A stretch of DNA of 48,837 bases. It comes from Nemertoderma westbladi. Taxonomy: Eukaryota; Xenacoelomorpha; Nemertodermatida; Nemertodermatidae. The translations under genes and the position numbers were made by a program. Within the stretch, counting starts at the first letter, position 1, and every line of letters starts with the position of its first letter. The notes below the pieces were generated by a model. That model saw only the letters and a program-made list of their open reading frames with translations, made no database searches and was not told the DNA's origin. The DNA lies in NCBI GenBank assembly GCA_032718475.1, contig JAUCBJ010001285.1, forward strand, positions 1 through 48,837, read 5' to 3'. Positions 10,690 to 22,639 of the stretch are shown piece by piece.

Positions 10690-11780
10690 TCGTACAGGTA
10701 TACTACTAGGATCGGCATGTTGCATTGCAGCTGCATTTTTAAGAATGCTATGCCGGCTTATCAACAAAATTGCACCGCCACAACTCCCTATCACCCATGA
10801 CATTTGCTAGATCATCCGCATCTTTAAGGCCAGTGTCCTTTAAGATGCGTCTCAAGAAAGTCATGGGCTGTCCACCATGCTTATTCACTCCATGAGGTTG
10901 CCAAAGTACAAGATTATGCACTGGCTGGTCCTCACGGCGAAAGCAATGTCCTGCAAAGCGGAGGCGATTTTGTTCTAGTGTCAAGCTTGGGGGAACCAAT
11001 GAGACACCTCCAATGTTATATAGTGTCTGGTTGGAGATGTGTGCATTGTACTTGACACAATGAACCCGGCGTAGCATTCTTGTGAATGTGCCATCCAGAG
11101 ATTTGGTGTCCTCAGCAGTTAGAGCCCAGCATGGACTCCCATAGAGGAGTACTGGAACTACTGCTGCTCTAAATAATCGGACCTTAAGTTTCCGATTAAT
11201 TCTCGGTGACTTCCAAATCCTGGAAAGCCTATTCAAGGCTGCCCATGCCTTTCCCTTACGTATTCGAAGGTCCTCACCTGACTTCCGGATCCATGATCCC
11301 AGGTAACAGAAGTCGTCCACATGCTCAAGCATACCATCCTTTGAGCTTATGCTCATCCGATCAGAGACTTGCTGAAGACTTTCAAAGTTAACTGTCAGAA
11401 TTTTGGTCTTTCTGGAGTTAATAAAAAGACCAACACTAGAAGCAGCATGTTCTAATGAGCTGAGGAGCCGTTGGGCTCCCTCTAATGATTCTGAGAGTAC
11501 TCCTAAGTCATCAGCAAAGTCTAGATCAGTTAGGTACTTGGCAGGATTTCCTCGACTTCTGGAGCCAGTAGGTGGAGTTATCATCACCCCATCATCATTA
11601 TGATGATCTAAGGACATGCGTAGAACATAGTCAACCACAATAATGAACAAGAATGGTGCAAGTGTGTCTCCCTGGAGCACGCCCCATAACACTTCAAATG
11701 GTTCTGTGTCACCGTCAACAGTAGACACAAATGTTGTCGAACCATCGTATACTGATCTGTACAGGTATAACAAACAGATC
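10690..11780 (-). pseudogene. LINE reverse transcriptase, C-terminal part and 3' end
   Basis: The open frame at 11773-10748 encodes the RT palm from VLQGDTLAPFLFIIVVDYV, through the catalytic box DFADDLGVLS (FADD at 11508-11519), to the thumb (VPVLLYGSPCWALTAEDTK). It then runs into a conserved C-terminal tail rich in basic and His residues (LRFAGHCFRRED). The frame has no internal stop but lacks the fingers, EN and ORF1, so it is 5'-truncated, which is usual for LINEs. The 3' end on the minus strand runs into GATCCTAGTAG, a short trinucleotide-like tail also seen in the other copies (36.6 and 38.6 kb). The clade is probably RTE-like or CR1-like; this is not certain. Confidence 0.85.
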
Positions 11781-12052
11781 TACTCTCTCTAACCGGTGAG
11801 GCAGTCTACGAACAGACACAATTTGTCAGAAAACAATCCCGCGCAGCGAATCCTAAACTAGTAACGCTGATGGGCCGGCTATGTCCGTAAACTTCCTGAT
11901 TTATATGGGGGGTGGGTTTGCTAGCTAAATACTAGCAGGCTATTTTGCAGACAAATGTCCACATTATTGTAAATAATAATAGAGATGAAAGAGTACAAAG
12001 TTATAGAACGCTTGTGTGTGTGTGGGTGTGGCAACTTAACCCTATTAAACCC

Positions 12053-12073
12053 GGGGGGGGGGGGGGGGGGGGG
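12053..12073. repeat. G21 homopolymer in piggyBac-like element
   Basis: Uninterrupted G run 13 bp inside the left end of the element. Confidence 0.95.
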
Positions 12074-13545
12074 TGTCAATATGACCCTCCCGTGGTTTTT
12101 TTTATTATAACTCTGAAACAAACACAGTTGGGAATCTGAAAATTTATGACTTTTCCTAAAAATCTATTGTCTTCCTAGTAGTGAAAACCGTTTTCAAAAA
12201 TATTGGGTAGTTTTCGAGTTATAGCACCATTTTTTAACCCAACTTTCGGCACTTTTTTTTGAGAATTTTTTTGAAAATTACATTTCATTAAATATGAATT
12301 GTAACATCTCTATTTTTGATTTACACCGGTTTTTTGGTGTTAGAAATTTGATGGAATTCATATAAATTGATTTAGAAATTTCAAACTTGTTTTTTTCGGC
12401 GGATGCCAAATTTTGGTGCCAGCACCAAATTTTGAAATATGTCAATTTTGTAAATTGATTGTTTGAAACTTGTTTTTTACGAAATAGGGGTTATTTGTGG
12501 TCCTGGTTTCGATAAAATATATACGAGTTGCACCAAGCGTATCAAACTTGTATTTTTCGGTGCGGTGTGCAAATTTTGGTGCTAGCACGAAATTTTGAAA
12601 ATCCATTCAATAGATAAAATTGCTTGTGACAATAAGTTTCTTGCGTTTTAGAGGTTAATGGCTGTTCTGAATTCAATGGAATATATAATTATCGAACTAG
12701 ACATCTCAAACTTGTATTTTTCGGAAGTGGGTGCAAAATGTGGTGCTAGCACAAAATTTTGAAAACCATAAATATATCAATTGATTGTGTTCACCTTGTT
12801 TCTTGCGTTATACGGGTTTGTGAGGGTTCTGAATTCAATGGAATCAATAAGAAATTTCATAAGAGTTTTCAAACTTGTATTTTTCGCCGGTGGGTGAAAA
12901 TTGTTGTGCCAGCACCAAATTTTTGAAAATAAGCAAATTGATCAAGTAGATAGTATCATCTTGTTTCTTGCGTTATACGGGTTTTTGAGGGTACTGAATC
13001 CGATGGAATCAATAAAAACAGCACTGGACATCGCAAACTTGTACTTTTTCGTGATGGGAACGAAATTTGGAGCTAGCACCAAAATTTGTCAAATTACGCC
13101 GAAAAATACAAGTAGCAATGATCTGGCATATTATAATTGTATTCCATTAGAATCAGCGCCCTAGAAAACCGGAAAATGTGAATTTATATCATCGTATAAG
13201 TGAATTAAAAATTTTGTATTCGAACTGAAAAGTGCTGGTTACTTGTTTTTTTTCGCTTTTTTTCCTACGCAGAGAGGACTAAACAGCCATTTATAGTAAT
13301 CATATCATTTTTAAATATTTTAAGTATTTTGCGCCCCAGAAAACATGTATTGAAAAACAATTAGCCGAAAAATGTAACTTTAAAATTTTGTGAAAATTGT
13401 GCACTACTTGTAATTTTGGTGCTGCAATATAACCACCCCAGTACATCTTTTCGAAAATTCCTTTTTTTCGGTCCTGATCCAGACTAGTGATACCTACGTA
13501 CAAACTAAAAATCAGATGTTTTCGTAAAAATTTGTAGATTTCAGA

Positions 13546-13567
13546 GGGGGGGGGGGGGGGGGGGGGG
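13546..13567. repeat. G22 homopolymer in piggyBac-like element
   Basis: Uninterrupted G run near the right end, followed by TCAATATGACCCCCTCCCCC, so the flank can pair with itself. Confidence 0.95.
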
Positions 13568-13631
13568 TCAATATGACCCCCTCCCCCCGGTATTTGCACA
13601 ACATTTTATAGCCCGGTACTAATAGGGTTAA

Positions 13632-15079
13632 TCGAACAAAAGGCAGAACAAATAATATCGAACAATTTGCACCCTTTTAATATACACCCTTTGAATATGC
13701 ACCCTTTTACTAGGGGTTGGTGGCCGGTAGGGCGAAAAATCGGATCCTAGATTGCTAGAATAAATCTAGTCACCCTTGTATGTAGGTCTAATACTCACAA
13801 ATGCTGAGGGGTCTCCTTCGTATTTGGGATTCGATCGGGCATGCAAGGTGTTAGTAACTACGTCTGAATTCGGCACCCTTGTCCAGACTATAATTATGAA
13901 GGAGAGTGTCGTGCTGTTATTTACTACAGTACTGATAGCTAGTCAGGTTTCTTATCTAGAATTTTGCTACCAAGGTGTTACGGCGGTAGCTCCTATCAGT
14001 ACTTTGGCAAAGGACAAGGTAGTGTTAGTATAACCATCTAAACCTAATGATGTTGTAAGCCAAATAGCAGGAAACTGCCCTCTGCCTGGATAAAGTAAAC
14101 GAATTCAGGCAAAACAGCTGACATCCCTACAACCTACAAAACAATTTGGCACTAACGGGTTTGCTGCTAAAATAGCCACCAAATTACAGCTAACTACTCC
14201 CTTGGCCCCTATAGGAGTATGAAGGTCAACTGTGGTCTTTTCTGCCTGAACCAGAATATATATTATCCCTAAAATTTCATGGCGTCCCAGTACGTCACTA
14301 CCTTAGGCCTGGAGATCGAAGTTTCTTACAGTGAGACAGGAAGGCATCGAACGTGATCTTACCTGGGAGAGGGCGGACTCTAAATAGGTAAATAGGAGGT
14401 CCCCTAGTAGCACACCAACGTTCACGTCACGTTTAGAATAGTTCTAATAACGTGGATAACGTTGTTCTGATAACGTTCCAGCTGCATTCAGTGTACACGT
14501 TCATCTAGGAAGGGATTTGTCCCGCTCAAAAAATGTTGATTCGACGTCATCTTATAAACGTTAGATATTCGTTCTAAAATGGTCCGTTCAACTAATTATT
14601 TACCGAATTCCTTTGAACGGCTTAATATTGTTTTGAAAAGGTTCAATAATGCTTCCTTCCAACGTTCAGAACTGTTGGTTTGAACTGTGCTTAAACTAAA
14701 AGTGTAGTTCAAATATATAATTTCGAACCATTTTTTAACCACTGCTGAATAGCTGTCAATCATTCACTATTAAATGATAATATGGCAAAATGCCCCCCCC
14801 CCCCCCCCCCCTGGACAACTGACCACCGCTGTTAGTGTAACGATTTCTTTACTGCAGCAAAAGTAAATCAACCGAACATGAAAACAAACATATTTACTTG
14901 TTGAAATAACACCACTAGTTTATATTGAATATTACCACTACTTACTTTTATCACTAATATACCGAATTTACCGAATATGAGAAACATGGAAAGAATTCTA
15001 TCAAGGAGATAAATCAAATAGGAAATACATAATATCATCAAGGTATAAGTTAAATAGATCAGTAGATAGATAAGATAGA
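13632..15079. other. Intergenic with C19 tract
   Basis: Contains a C19 run at 14793-14811 and many AACGTT/GTTCTA motifs between 14430 and 14720 that suggest an old repeat. An 85-codon frame at 13776-14033 (+) has a hydrophobic stretch (VVLLFTTVLIASQV) but no domain I recognise. Confidence 0.45.
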
Positions 15080-15525
15080 TGGGGACCTAACAAGAGGACT
15101 GGGAGAGAGAAGGGCTAGAACGGAACCATGGGCTTGAGTGGACTGACAAGAGACAGCAGGGCAGTAGGTACCGGGAGTGCAGGAAAAGGGAAGGTCTGAA
15201 ACTGAAACTGAGACTATGTACTGAGGGACCAGTACAGTGGTCTGGTGGTAGAGGCATTAATTACCAGTGGTAACTGATATTGAACTGAATAACTATTATT
15301 ACTGATTTGGTGATTGTTATATTACTATAAATATTGCTGTATTGAAGTAATAGATAATTAACATGGGATGTGTAAATAACCCCTGGATAAATAACATTTC
15401 ACAATTGCATAAGCTAACCGGGCTGTGTAGAAGAAAAGACGTATGGTGAGATCAAAAATACTGTATAGACTAAACGGTGAAACCTGAACTATTGCTGTAC
15501 TTGACTAAAAATAAAGACCTGGAAA

Positions 15526-16479
15526 ATGGCTCCAAAGCTATCAGATTATGTAAAAAAGTACAATGGTGATGGAGATCCTCTAGAATGGTTGAGAATGTTC
15601 AATGATACATTTGATGTATTAATCATTGAGTCTGGGCTAAAGGAGGAATCTCGTGGGACATACTTACGGTTATCATTAGAGGGTCATGCCTATACCGTAG
15701 TAAGTCAACTATCTGACGACCAGAAAATGTATGTTGATAAAATTAACCGAGTTCTAGTGACTGCATTTTCAATGAACGAATATGCAGCCTATGACGATTT
15801 TAAGGAATGGAAGTTGAGAGACGGAGAATCAGTTGATGGGTTTTTAGCAGATACCCGGTGTCTTTTAAGCTTAGTTGTGGAAGATGTAGAATCGAAATGT
15901 GGACAGCAACTACTGGCGCACAATTTGTGAGTGGATTACCTGAAATTATTCAAAGTAAAGTAAAAGTATTAGCAGGGTCAAGAGACTTGACCAAATTATT
16001 GACTCAGGCAAGGCGGCTATTGTCAGAGCGTAAGGAATAGCTAGGGAATATTCCTGAATTTGGTGCTATGGGTACAAACAAGGACCTGTGAAGACCGAAA
16101 TGCAACTCGGGGTGGTGACACGAGCCTTCCACAACAATACCGAAAAATGGATGAGCCTTGGCGTAGGAACCTAAGCTATAGGAGCGTGCCTAAAAGTACA
16201 GCCTCAGGGAATAGTTGGAATGAAGTAGGCCTACCAGAGCAAATTCAATGTTTCCGCCGTCATCAGCCAGGCCACATGGCCCGCAATTGCCATGGAGTAA
16301 AAGAGAATGAGAAAACGATATCCTGCTTTAAATGTGGTGGTAGCGATCACTTAGCTAGAGGATGCATTGCAGCATTGGGATTCGGATTGGAGATTCAGCC
16401 TATTCATAATTCGGGAAATGGGCATGGGGAAGCAATGTTTGCGCCAGCGGATGTTTCCACAGACAAAGGATGTGGATGA
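15526..16479 (+). pseudogene. gag of the LTR retrotransposon
   Basis: Starts MAPKLSDYVKKYNGDGDPLE, a retrotransposon Gag-like capsid segment with the usual Trp and Leu pattern (EWLRMFNDTFD). The frame shifts near 15900 and meets a stop at about 16040. Two zinc knuckles follow. The second is intact (CFKCGGSDHLARGC). The first has lost its second cysteine (CFRRHQPGHMARNC, at 16249). It would package element RNA if intact. Confidence 0.8.
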
Positions 16480-16916
16480 AATAAACTAAATTCGCTAATC
16501 GACACTGGGTGTACTGTACTTGTAGTATTCTCTCAAAATCTGCTATCACAGGAATGAAAGGTATATTTCTAAAAGTAGATATACCTTCAAATATTACAAT
16601 GTTAGATGGATCTGTGACTGGGGAAATTAGTGGAATATTTACAACAGTATTATCAATTAATGGAGTCAAAGAAATCAGTTGGGAATTTATTGTAACAAAT
16701 CAAATTGCCGCAGATATGGAAATTGAAATAGGTTGGGATTTGATTAAAATTCTAATTGGAGTAAGTCTCAAAGTAAATGGAGAAGGAAGAGTGAAACTGG
16801 AAATTAAGTTTTATAGCCAAGATATAGAAATTGGGTTAATTGGTTGTAAAGTTAAAGAAACCCAGGTCAAACAAATGAGACCGGAAAATCAATTAATAAT
16901 TGCAAAAAGGGATTAA
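16480..16916 (+). pseudogene. Aspartic protease region of the LTR retrotransposon
   Basis: The active-site signature LIDTGCT sits at 16495-16515 (DTG 16501-16509). A stop follows within 15 codons. The rest of the protease (TMLDGSVTGEISG, later IEIGWDLIKIL) continues in another frame from about 16540. Confidence 0.75.
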
Positions 16917-16949
16917 ATAGTAAAGTTTGATGGGGAGAAGTGGGAAATT

Positions 16950-18505
16950 GTGTATCAGTTTGTAGAAAGTAGACCCCCTGACCAATTGAGTAATACAGTA
17001 GTATCCCATTATAAAATTGCACCAGACCTACAGGAACTATCATATTGGGGTTCAAGAGTGGATCAACAAGGAATGGCTGGTGGAAACCAGAGAAGCACCA
17101 GTTGGATTAATTCCGTTAATGGAAAACATGAGCCAAGGAAGGAGAGGGTCAGGCCCATAATGGACTTCCATGAACTAAATGAATATCTGGTAAAACAACC
17201 AGGGGCAGATGCAGCTGCATGCAATGAAAAACTCAGAAAGTGGATTCGAATGGGAGCTGATACTGCCATTATTGACTTAAAATGGGCTTACATGCAGGTT
17301 CATGTGGCCCCATCTCTATATCCCTACCAAACAGTAAAGTATAAAGGGAAATACTATCACATGGCATGTATGGGATTTGCTTTAAGCCCAGAACCAAAGA
17401 TATTAGATGAAATTTTTGAGGAGGTGCTGAATCAAGAGTCTAATATTAAAGAAGCTACAAGTTGTTTTCGCGATGATATATGTTAATAAGTGAAAGTTCC
17501 AGTTCAAGAGTTCCAGTTCAAGAGGTAAGAGAACACCTACGAAAGTATGGATTGGAATCGAAACCAGGAGTTGATGTGAAGAATGGGACATGGGTTTTGG
17601 GAGTATCTATTAATAATAACCACTGGAAGCTAGATGGGGAATTACTACAAACTTCAGAAGTTCCAGAAGAATTAACACACCACAAACTGTTGTCCATTGT
17701 AAGTCAACTAAGGGGGAATTTTCTTATAGCTAGTTGGCTCAGAGTATCACTGAGTTGGCTCCAGCAACAAGCAGCTAATAATGTTCCAATGGACAAGCAA
17801 ATTGACCAGGAACTTCGTGACTGCCTTATTGAAGTTATACAGAGAGTTCATGAGAGCGATCCAGTTCAGGGGTTTTGGCCTATTGCAAATATCAAATGTG
17901 GTGAGGTTTGGGCTGATGCCAGTAATATTGCAATTGTAGCGATATTGAAAATTAATGGCCAAATAGCAGAAGATGGAGCATGGTTAAGGCGCAGTTGTGA
18001 CCCAGAACATATAAATTCAGCTGAACTTAATGCAATAATTGAAGGGCTAAATATGGCCATAGGTTGGGGATTAACAAAGATTAACCTTTATACAGACTCC
18101 GTTGCTCTACATGGTTGGGTAAAGGCGATGCTATTCGATGAGCATAGACTGCATGAAAGAATGTTGATAAGCAGGTTGGAACTTATAAAATCAACAGTAG
18201 ATGAATACAAACTGGATGTAACAATAAACCTAATTTCCTCCACAAAAAAACTTGCTGACGAATTAACTAGAGTACCAAAGAATTGGCTGAGGAAAGCTGA
18301 GAGGATACCAGAAGATGTCATAATGGCCACTGGGGTCATACAAACAGATACACACACTGATCAAAACATATCAATAATGGAGCAAATAAGACAAAGAGTC
18401 GAAGAACTCCACAAATTAGCTCATGTTGGAAGTGAAAGACCAAAGCAACTTTGCCTTAAAGATCGTAAATTGTCAAGGGAACAAATCCCTGAACATATAA
18501 TTTGA
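16950..18505 (+). pseudogene. Reverse transcriptase-RNase H of the LTR retrotransposon
   Basis: RT fingers and palm: RPIMDFHELNEYL, then AIIDLKWAYMQVHV (first catalytic Asp), then MGFALSPEPKI. The catalytic YxDD box is present only as FRDD (Asp pair at 17472-17477), followed at once by a stop. The connection and RNase H continue in the next frame from 17480: REHLRKYGLESKPG, WADAS, SAELNAIIEGL and NLYTDSVALHGW supply D-E-D. Then comes the start of the integrase HHCC zinc finger (ELHKLAHVG). Confidence 0.85.
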
Positions 18506-19565
18506 GAAACAGTTAATAATTGCGAAGATTGCAAGTCTATTGATCAAACACCAATACGATTACCAAAGGGTAGTTGTAAAAGATTAGAAGCATGGGAAAC
18601 ACTATCAATAGACTTCACCGAAAATGAACCACATATATATTTTTCTATAATGGCCTATTCTGTTCATCCAGGTTTACAATCTGGCATCTAGTCCTTAATA
18701 AAGCCATACAAGGAGTATATACAAGTTATAACAAGTTATAAACAAACTTCAAAGTATATTTATTGAAAGGGGACTGTCAAATGAAATTATATCAGATAAT
18801 GTCCCATTCAATAGCCATGAATTCAAGCGATTTCTCGATAAATGGGATGTTCATCTACACTTAGCCTGTGCTTACCATCATCCCCAGGGAAACCCTGTAG
18901 AGCGCATGCATAGAACTGTGAAAGCATGGGCAGCACGTGCTAAGAAGGATCCTGTGGCTATAACGTTCCGGTATAACAGAACATCCACGAATAATGAACC
19001 AACACCTCTGGAATTAGTCATGAATAACCGCATCATAAAACTACCAGGGTTGAATTCAGTTCAAAATGTAAAATCAAAGTTCGCGATTGGTGATATGGTT
19101 TACGTAAAACCAGCACAAAAATGGCGTTGTACAAAACGCTGGAAAGGACCAAGTGCAATCGAAGAAATACCTGATGAGCGATCGGTGATAATCAAAGGGG
19201 TTAGAGGAGATTTGCAAGACATCAGAGCAGCATCAACTATTCCTCCACAAAACTCTAGTCAAAATAATTATACAAATAGACCAACACTCAAGAGATGAAG
19301 ATAATGACATTGATAGAAGCTGTGAAGACAGTTACACAAATAAAACCACATTAGGGGTAGATGATATACCAAACGACGTTGGAAATGGAAACGATCATGG
19401 AAACAATTATACTAACACAAATAGTCTGGTTGAGGATATGGTAAGCGACCCACTATTATCTTCACAACAAACTGGAACTCACTATATCACTCGATCGGGC
19501 CGATCTTCAAAGCCACGATCTTCAATTGAACTATATAGTTCCTTTTATAGAACTAGGGGAGGTAT
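18506..19565 (+). pseudogene. Integrase and C-terminal tail of the LTR retrotransposon
   Basis: The zinc finger is completed by NCEDCKS near 18520. The core has TLSIDFTEN (first Asp, ~18605), IISDNVPFNS (second Asp, ~18790) and GNPVERMHRTVKAW (Glu, ~18900), broken by frameshifts between 18660 and 18780. An SH3-like region follows (FAIGDMVYVKPAQKW). The last part, HYITRSGRSSKPRSS near 19485, is the RSGR-type tail common at the end of gypsy Pol. Confidence 0.8.
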
Positions 19566-19672
19566 AAAGCTGTTATATAAAAACTATAATTGCATGGGGA
19601 CATAACAGAGGACTGGGAGAGAGAAGGGCTAGAACGGTATGGCGTCTCTAATGGGTCAAAATATAAATGAAT

Positions 19673-19710
19673 AAAAACCTCTATGAAACGATAAAAATGC
19701 CTCCATATTT
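19673..19710. repeat. Left inverted terminal segment of composite element
   Basis: Inverted counterpart of 29475-29513, with only 2-3 differences over ~38 bp. Confidence 0.85.
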
Positions 19711-20150
19711 GTTACTGCAGTAATAAATAATTGTTACTGCAGTAGAAATTATTAATTACTGCAGTAATAAATACAAATTATTTTTTACTGCAGTAAAAAA
19801 AAAAATATTTATTACTGCAGTAACAATCGTTTATTACTGCAGTAACAATCGTTTATTACTGCAGTAACAATCGTTTATTACTGCAGTAACAATCGTTTAT
19901 TACTGCAGTAATAATTATTTGCTACTGCAGTAACAAATATTTATTACTGCAGTAACAAATAATTATTACTGCAGTAACAAATAATTATTACTGAAGTAAT
20001 AAACAAAAAAAACTGCAGCAAACTTTTTACTGCAGTACGAAATAATTGTTACCGCAGTAAAAAAAAAATTATTTATTACTGCAGTAATAATTATTTGTTA
20101 CTGCAGTAATAATTATTCGTTAGTGCAGAAATATTTATTGCTGCAGTACT
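19711..20150. repeat. Left array of 12-bp palindrome TTACTGCAGTAA
   Basis: More than 15 copies of TTACTGCAGTAA or one-base variants, separated by AT-rich spacers. Several consecutive copies have an exact 22-bp period (spacer CAATCGTTTA, 19825-19905). Each unit is a perfect palindrome centred on CTGCAG. It looks like a subterminal binding-site array (inference). Confidence 0.9.
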
Positions 20151-20543
20151 AAACTGTCATTTCATTGCCGATATAATTCAATTAATCTCCAATCAGAATC
20201 CGCAGTTATAAGGGCCACCCCAAACCGGGTTTAATTGGTTGTTATTCAGCATACAATTCCACCAATGAGTTTGGCCTACAATATGTAACGGTATAATAAG
20301 TGAACTGGTTCAGTGATATCTCCGAGCGGTTCAGCCTTTCGTTTTAGGTAGGACTACAGTAATGTACTGTAAAACTGTAGTAGGCCCAGTGTAAGTGCAG
20401 AAGTATCGTATATCCAAATCAACTACTGCAATGCAATTAGTATAGATTTACGTGGTACTTGCTACCTGGCATCCAGGTTAGTAGTTAAGTTGAGCCTGAT
20501 TCGCATTGGAATTTAAATGATAGGATATACTGTATTGTACTGT
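20151..20543. other. Spacer between left array and nested element, nothing recognised
   Basis: Non-repetitive sequence with no open frame of interest. Confidence 0.5.
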
Positions 20544-20844
20544 GGCAGAATTCCGCCATATTTATTTAAAAAAATATAAAAAGCAGGAATTTTTGGACGT
20601 CCAAAACTTAATTTACGGACGTCCAAAAACTAATTTATTGACGTCCAAAATTATTTTATTGTCTTCTAAAAATTATTGGAGGGAATTTCAAAGTAGTAAG
20701 ACAGTTAGTCATATTGCAGTAGGTACCTTTTACAATTTGTTCAGTAGGCCTACGTACCCTAAAAATTTCAGTTCTGGAGAGCTGGCCCTGGTACAGGTAT
20801 TTATTATTATTTATGTGAAATGTCTGACATTAGTGATATTGAGT

Positions 20845-21981
20845 CGTATATTGTATAATCATTTTGGAATAACTTGCCCTACCAAAACATTATTGAAATA
20901 TTAAAAGTAAAATATGAAACTGGCATTTCCATGAGAACCTTTGAGCGTTATTTAAAGGATTTGAATTTGTCTCGAGTTTCACATTTTAGTCTGGTGGAAT
21001 ATGCAGAAGTTATTACTAGAATTATTCAATTTTTCTCAAGATCAACCTGAATGTGGTTACCGGCAAATTCAAAAGAAAATTTTAGCGAAATATAGTATCT
21101 TTTTATCAAAAGAAGAGGTTCGGAAAATTTTAGCTGTATTTAATCCCAGTTCTGTATTAGAGAGGAGGCAGTCCGTTGGACATCCACGAATTTATAGGAA
21201 TAAAGGCCCCAATTATACGTGGCATGGCGATGGCTGGGATAAGATGAAGCCGTATGGTATTTCTGTGCACGGTTGTGTAGACGGATATTCCCAAAAGCTT
21301 CTCTGTTTGGAAGCATCACCTAGTAACAAAGACCCATTTGTTATCGGCCATTATTACGTTGAGTGCATCAAAAAACTAGGTGGATTTCCTAGATGTCTGC
21401 GGACCGATTGAGGTACCGAAAATGTTCATTTGGAATCCAAGCAGTTGTTGTTGTCAATGCGCGAAAACTGTGCTGGTAATTGTCAGCCGTTTCTTTATGG
21501 AAAAAGTGCATTAAACCAACGTATATAATGTTTTTGGAGCAAAATTACTGTGCTCGGATTACAGTGTTTTATCGCACTTTCATAATATTGAAATCTCTGG
21601 AATAATTGATACGTCAAGCGACCTCCACATTCAATTGTCAAGATACGTTTTTATGCCTTATATACAATATTGTTTAGATGAAATATTGGCATTGTGGAAT
21701 ACCCACAGAATTCGGAAACCGAAACACGCATCGCTTTATTTACAACAACATTCCCAAGCTATCTGCAATGTATATCAGACAATACTGTGTATGCAACCAC
21801 AGGCGGAATATTTGCTACGATGCCCATACGATGTTTGCCTGAAGTTCAAGAATTCTGTGATAATGTGCTGGTGAACATGGAAGAGGAAGTACCCTCTCCA
21901 ACCCACACACTGAATCAACTTACAGACTGTTTCTGTTTATTAGCTGAAAAAGCCACACAGGCATTGGAAGATGTGCAATAA
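20845..21981 (+). pseudogene. Integrase-like DDE transposase A (broken)
   Basis: An N-terminal HTH-like segment reads IIEILKVKYETGISMRTFER, followed by YLKDLNLSR. After a frameshift near 21040 comes a second helical region (ECGYRQIQKKI). The catalytic core has WHGDGWDKMKPYG (first Asp), the beta-strand VHGCVDGYSQKLL, and CLRTD-stop-GTEN (second Asp, with TGA at 21409-21411). The motif where the third acidic residue is expected reads YGKSALNQRI, then TAA at 21526-21528, then a Trp-rich stretch, so the Glu codon is apparently a stop. The C-terminal part contains YVFMPYIQYCLDEI and LWNTHRIRKPKHA. Family: integrase-core proteins of IS3EU-like transposons (from memory). Confidence 0.8.
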
Positions 21982-22348
21982 AGTACCATATGAAAGCAAC
22001 CTAACATTGGACATCAATATGTATATATTAGTCTGTATTATACTACATATTATACTACATATACTACATATTATATTAACAATACTGGTAGAGTTATATT
22101 TGATTGATTATACTACCCTACTATTCGACATTTATATTAAATTATTATACGTGGGACCTTTGGACCAGGAGGGTGGTGGGGTTGGTTCCGACTGGTTTTT
22201 GAAAATTAAACATAGATATATGAATGGGATATATTGAAAACTATACAGGGGTACATAATTGAACTTTCAAAACAACTAGTGCCATTTCCACGAAATAATT
22301 ATAACAATTAACAAATACAAAACACAGTGTTACTATACGAGTATATAT

Positions 22349-22606
22349 GGTGTCTCAAAAGGATCAAAATCATAACAATTACTGCAGTACCTAAAATATT
22401 TAAATCACTCATGAAATATTTAAAAGATGAACGATTGTTATTGCGACAATAAATAATTATTAAATAATTGATAATTATTTATTGCCGCAATAATTATTTA
22501 TTTCCACAATAATTACTTATTGCCGCAATAATTATTTATTTCCGCAATAATTACTTATTGCCGCAACAACACATAATTGTTATGATTTTGATCTTTTTGC
22601 GAAGCC
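22349..22606. mobile_element. 258-bp MITE related to the composite element
   Basis: Inverted ends: GGTGTCTCAAAAGGATCAAA leading to ATCATAACAATTA at the left; GGCTTCGCAAAAAGATCAAA leading to the same motif on the minus strand at the right. The left end resembles the left terminus of the composite element at 19641 (17 of 22 bases), and the palindrome-like ATTACTGCAGTA follows. The interior is an array of TTATTGCCGCAATAA-type palindromes (22435-22565). Confidence 0.75.
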
Positions 22607-22639
22607 ATACGTATTTTCATGATACGACTTCAATAATTT

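Larger units (their letters stand above)
12040..13627. mobile_element. piggyBac-like non-autonomous element with TTAA target duplications
   Basis: The element is flanked by TTAA at 12036-12039 and 13628-13631. Its ends are inverted: CCCTATTAAACCCGGG at the left, and CCCTATTAGTACCGGG on the opposite strand at the right. TTAA duplications with CCC-starting inverted ends are the piggyBac hallmark. Just inside each end is a run of 21-22 G followed by GTCAATATGACC. The interior is a series of diverged ~150-bp repeats carrying AAATTTGGTGCTAGCACC-like motifs. No transposase is encoded. Confidence 0.75.
15080..19637 (+). mobile_element. Decayed Ty3/gypsy-like LTR retrotransposon
   Basis: A 43-44 bp direct repeat (ending GGACTGGGAGAGAGAAGGGC plus TAGAACGG) lies at 15080-15123 and 19595-19637 and starts with TG. 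I take these as the starts of the 5' and 3' LTRs. The 3' LTR is cut after ~43 bp by the end of the transposon that begins at 19641. The internal order is gag, protease, RT, RNase H, integrase, the order of Ty3/gypsy elements. Each reading frame has stops or frameshifts, so it is dead. The 5' LTR end and primer-binding site could not be placed. Confidence 0.8.

Noticed and set aside
11921-12139. Frames containing polyproline or polyglycine
   Set aside because: They arise from translating the G homopolymer and have no other support; the same applies at 13300-13599, 34477-34719 and 48539-48763.
13776-14033. Short open frame with a hydrophobic leader; another frame has an FGKGQG stretch near 14000 that looks like an immune-receptor J segment
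   Set aside because: No V-type Ig domain, cysteines or recombination signals nearby, and a stop lies just upstream in the J-like frame. Short motifs like this occur by chance.
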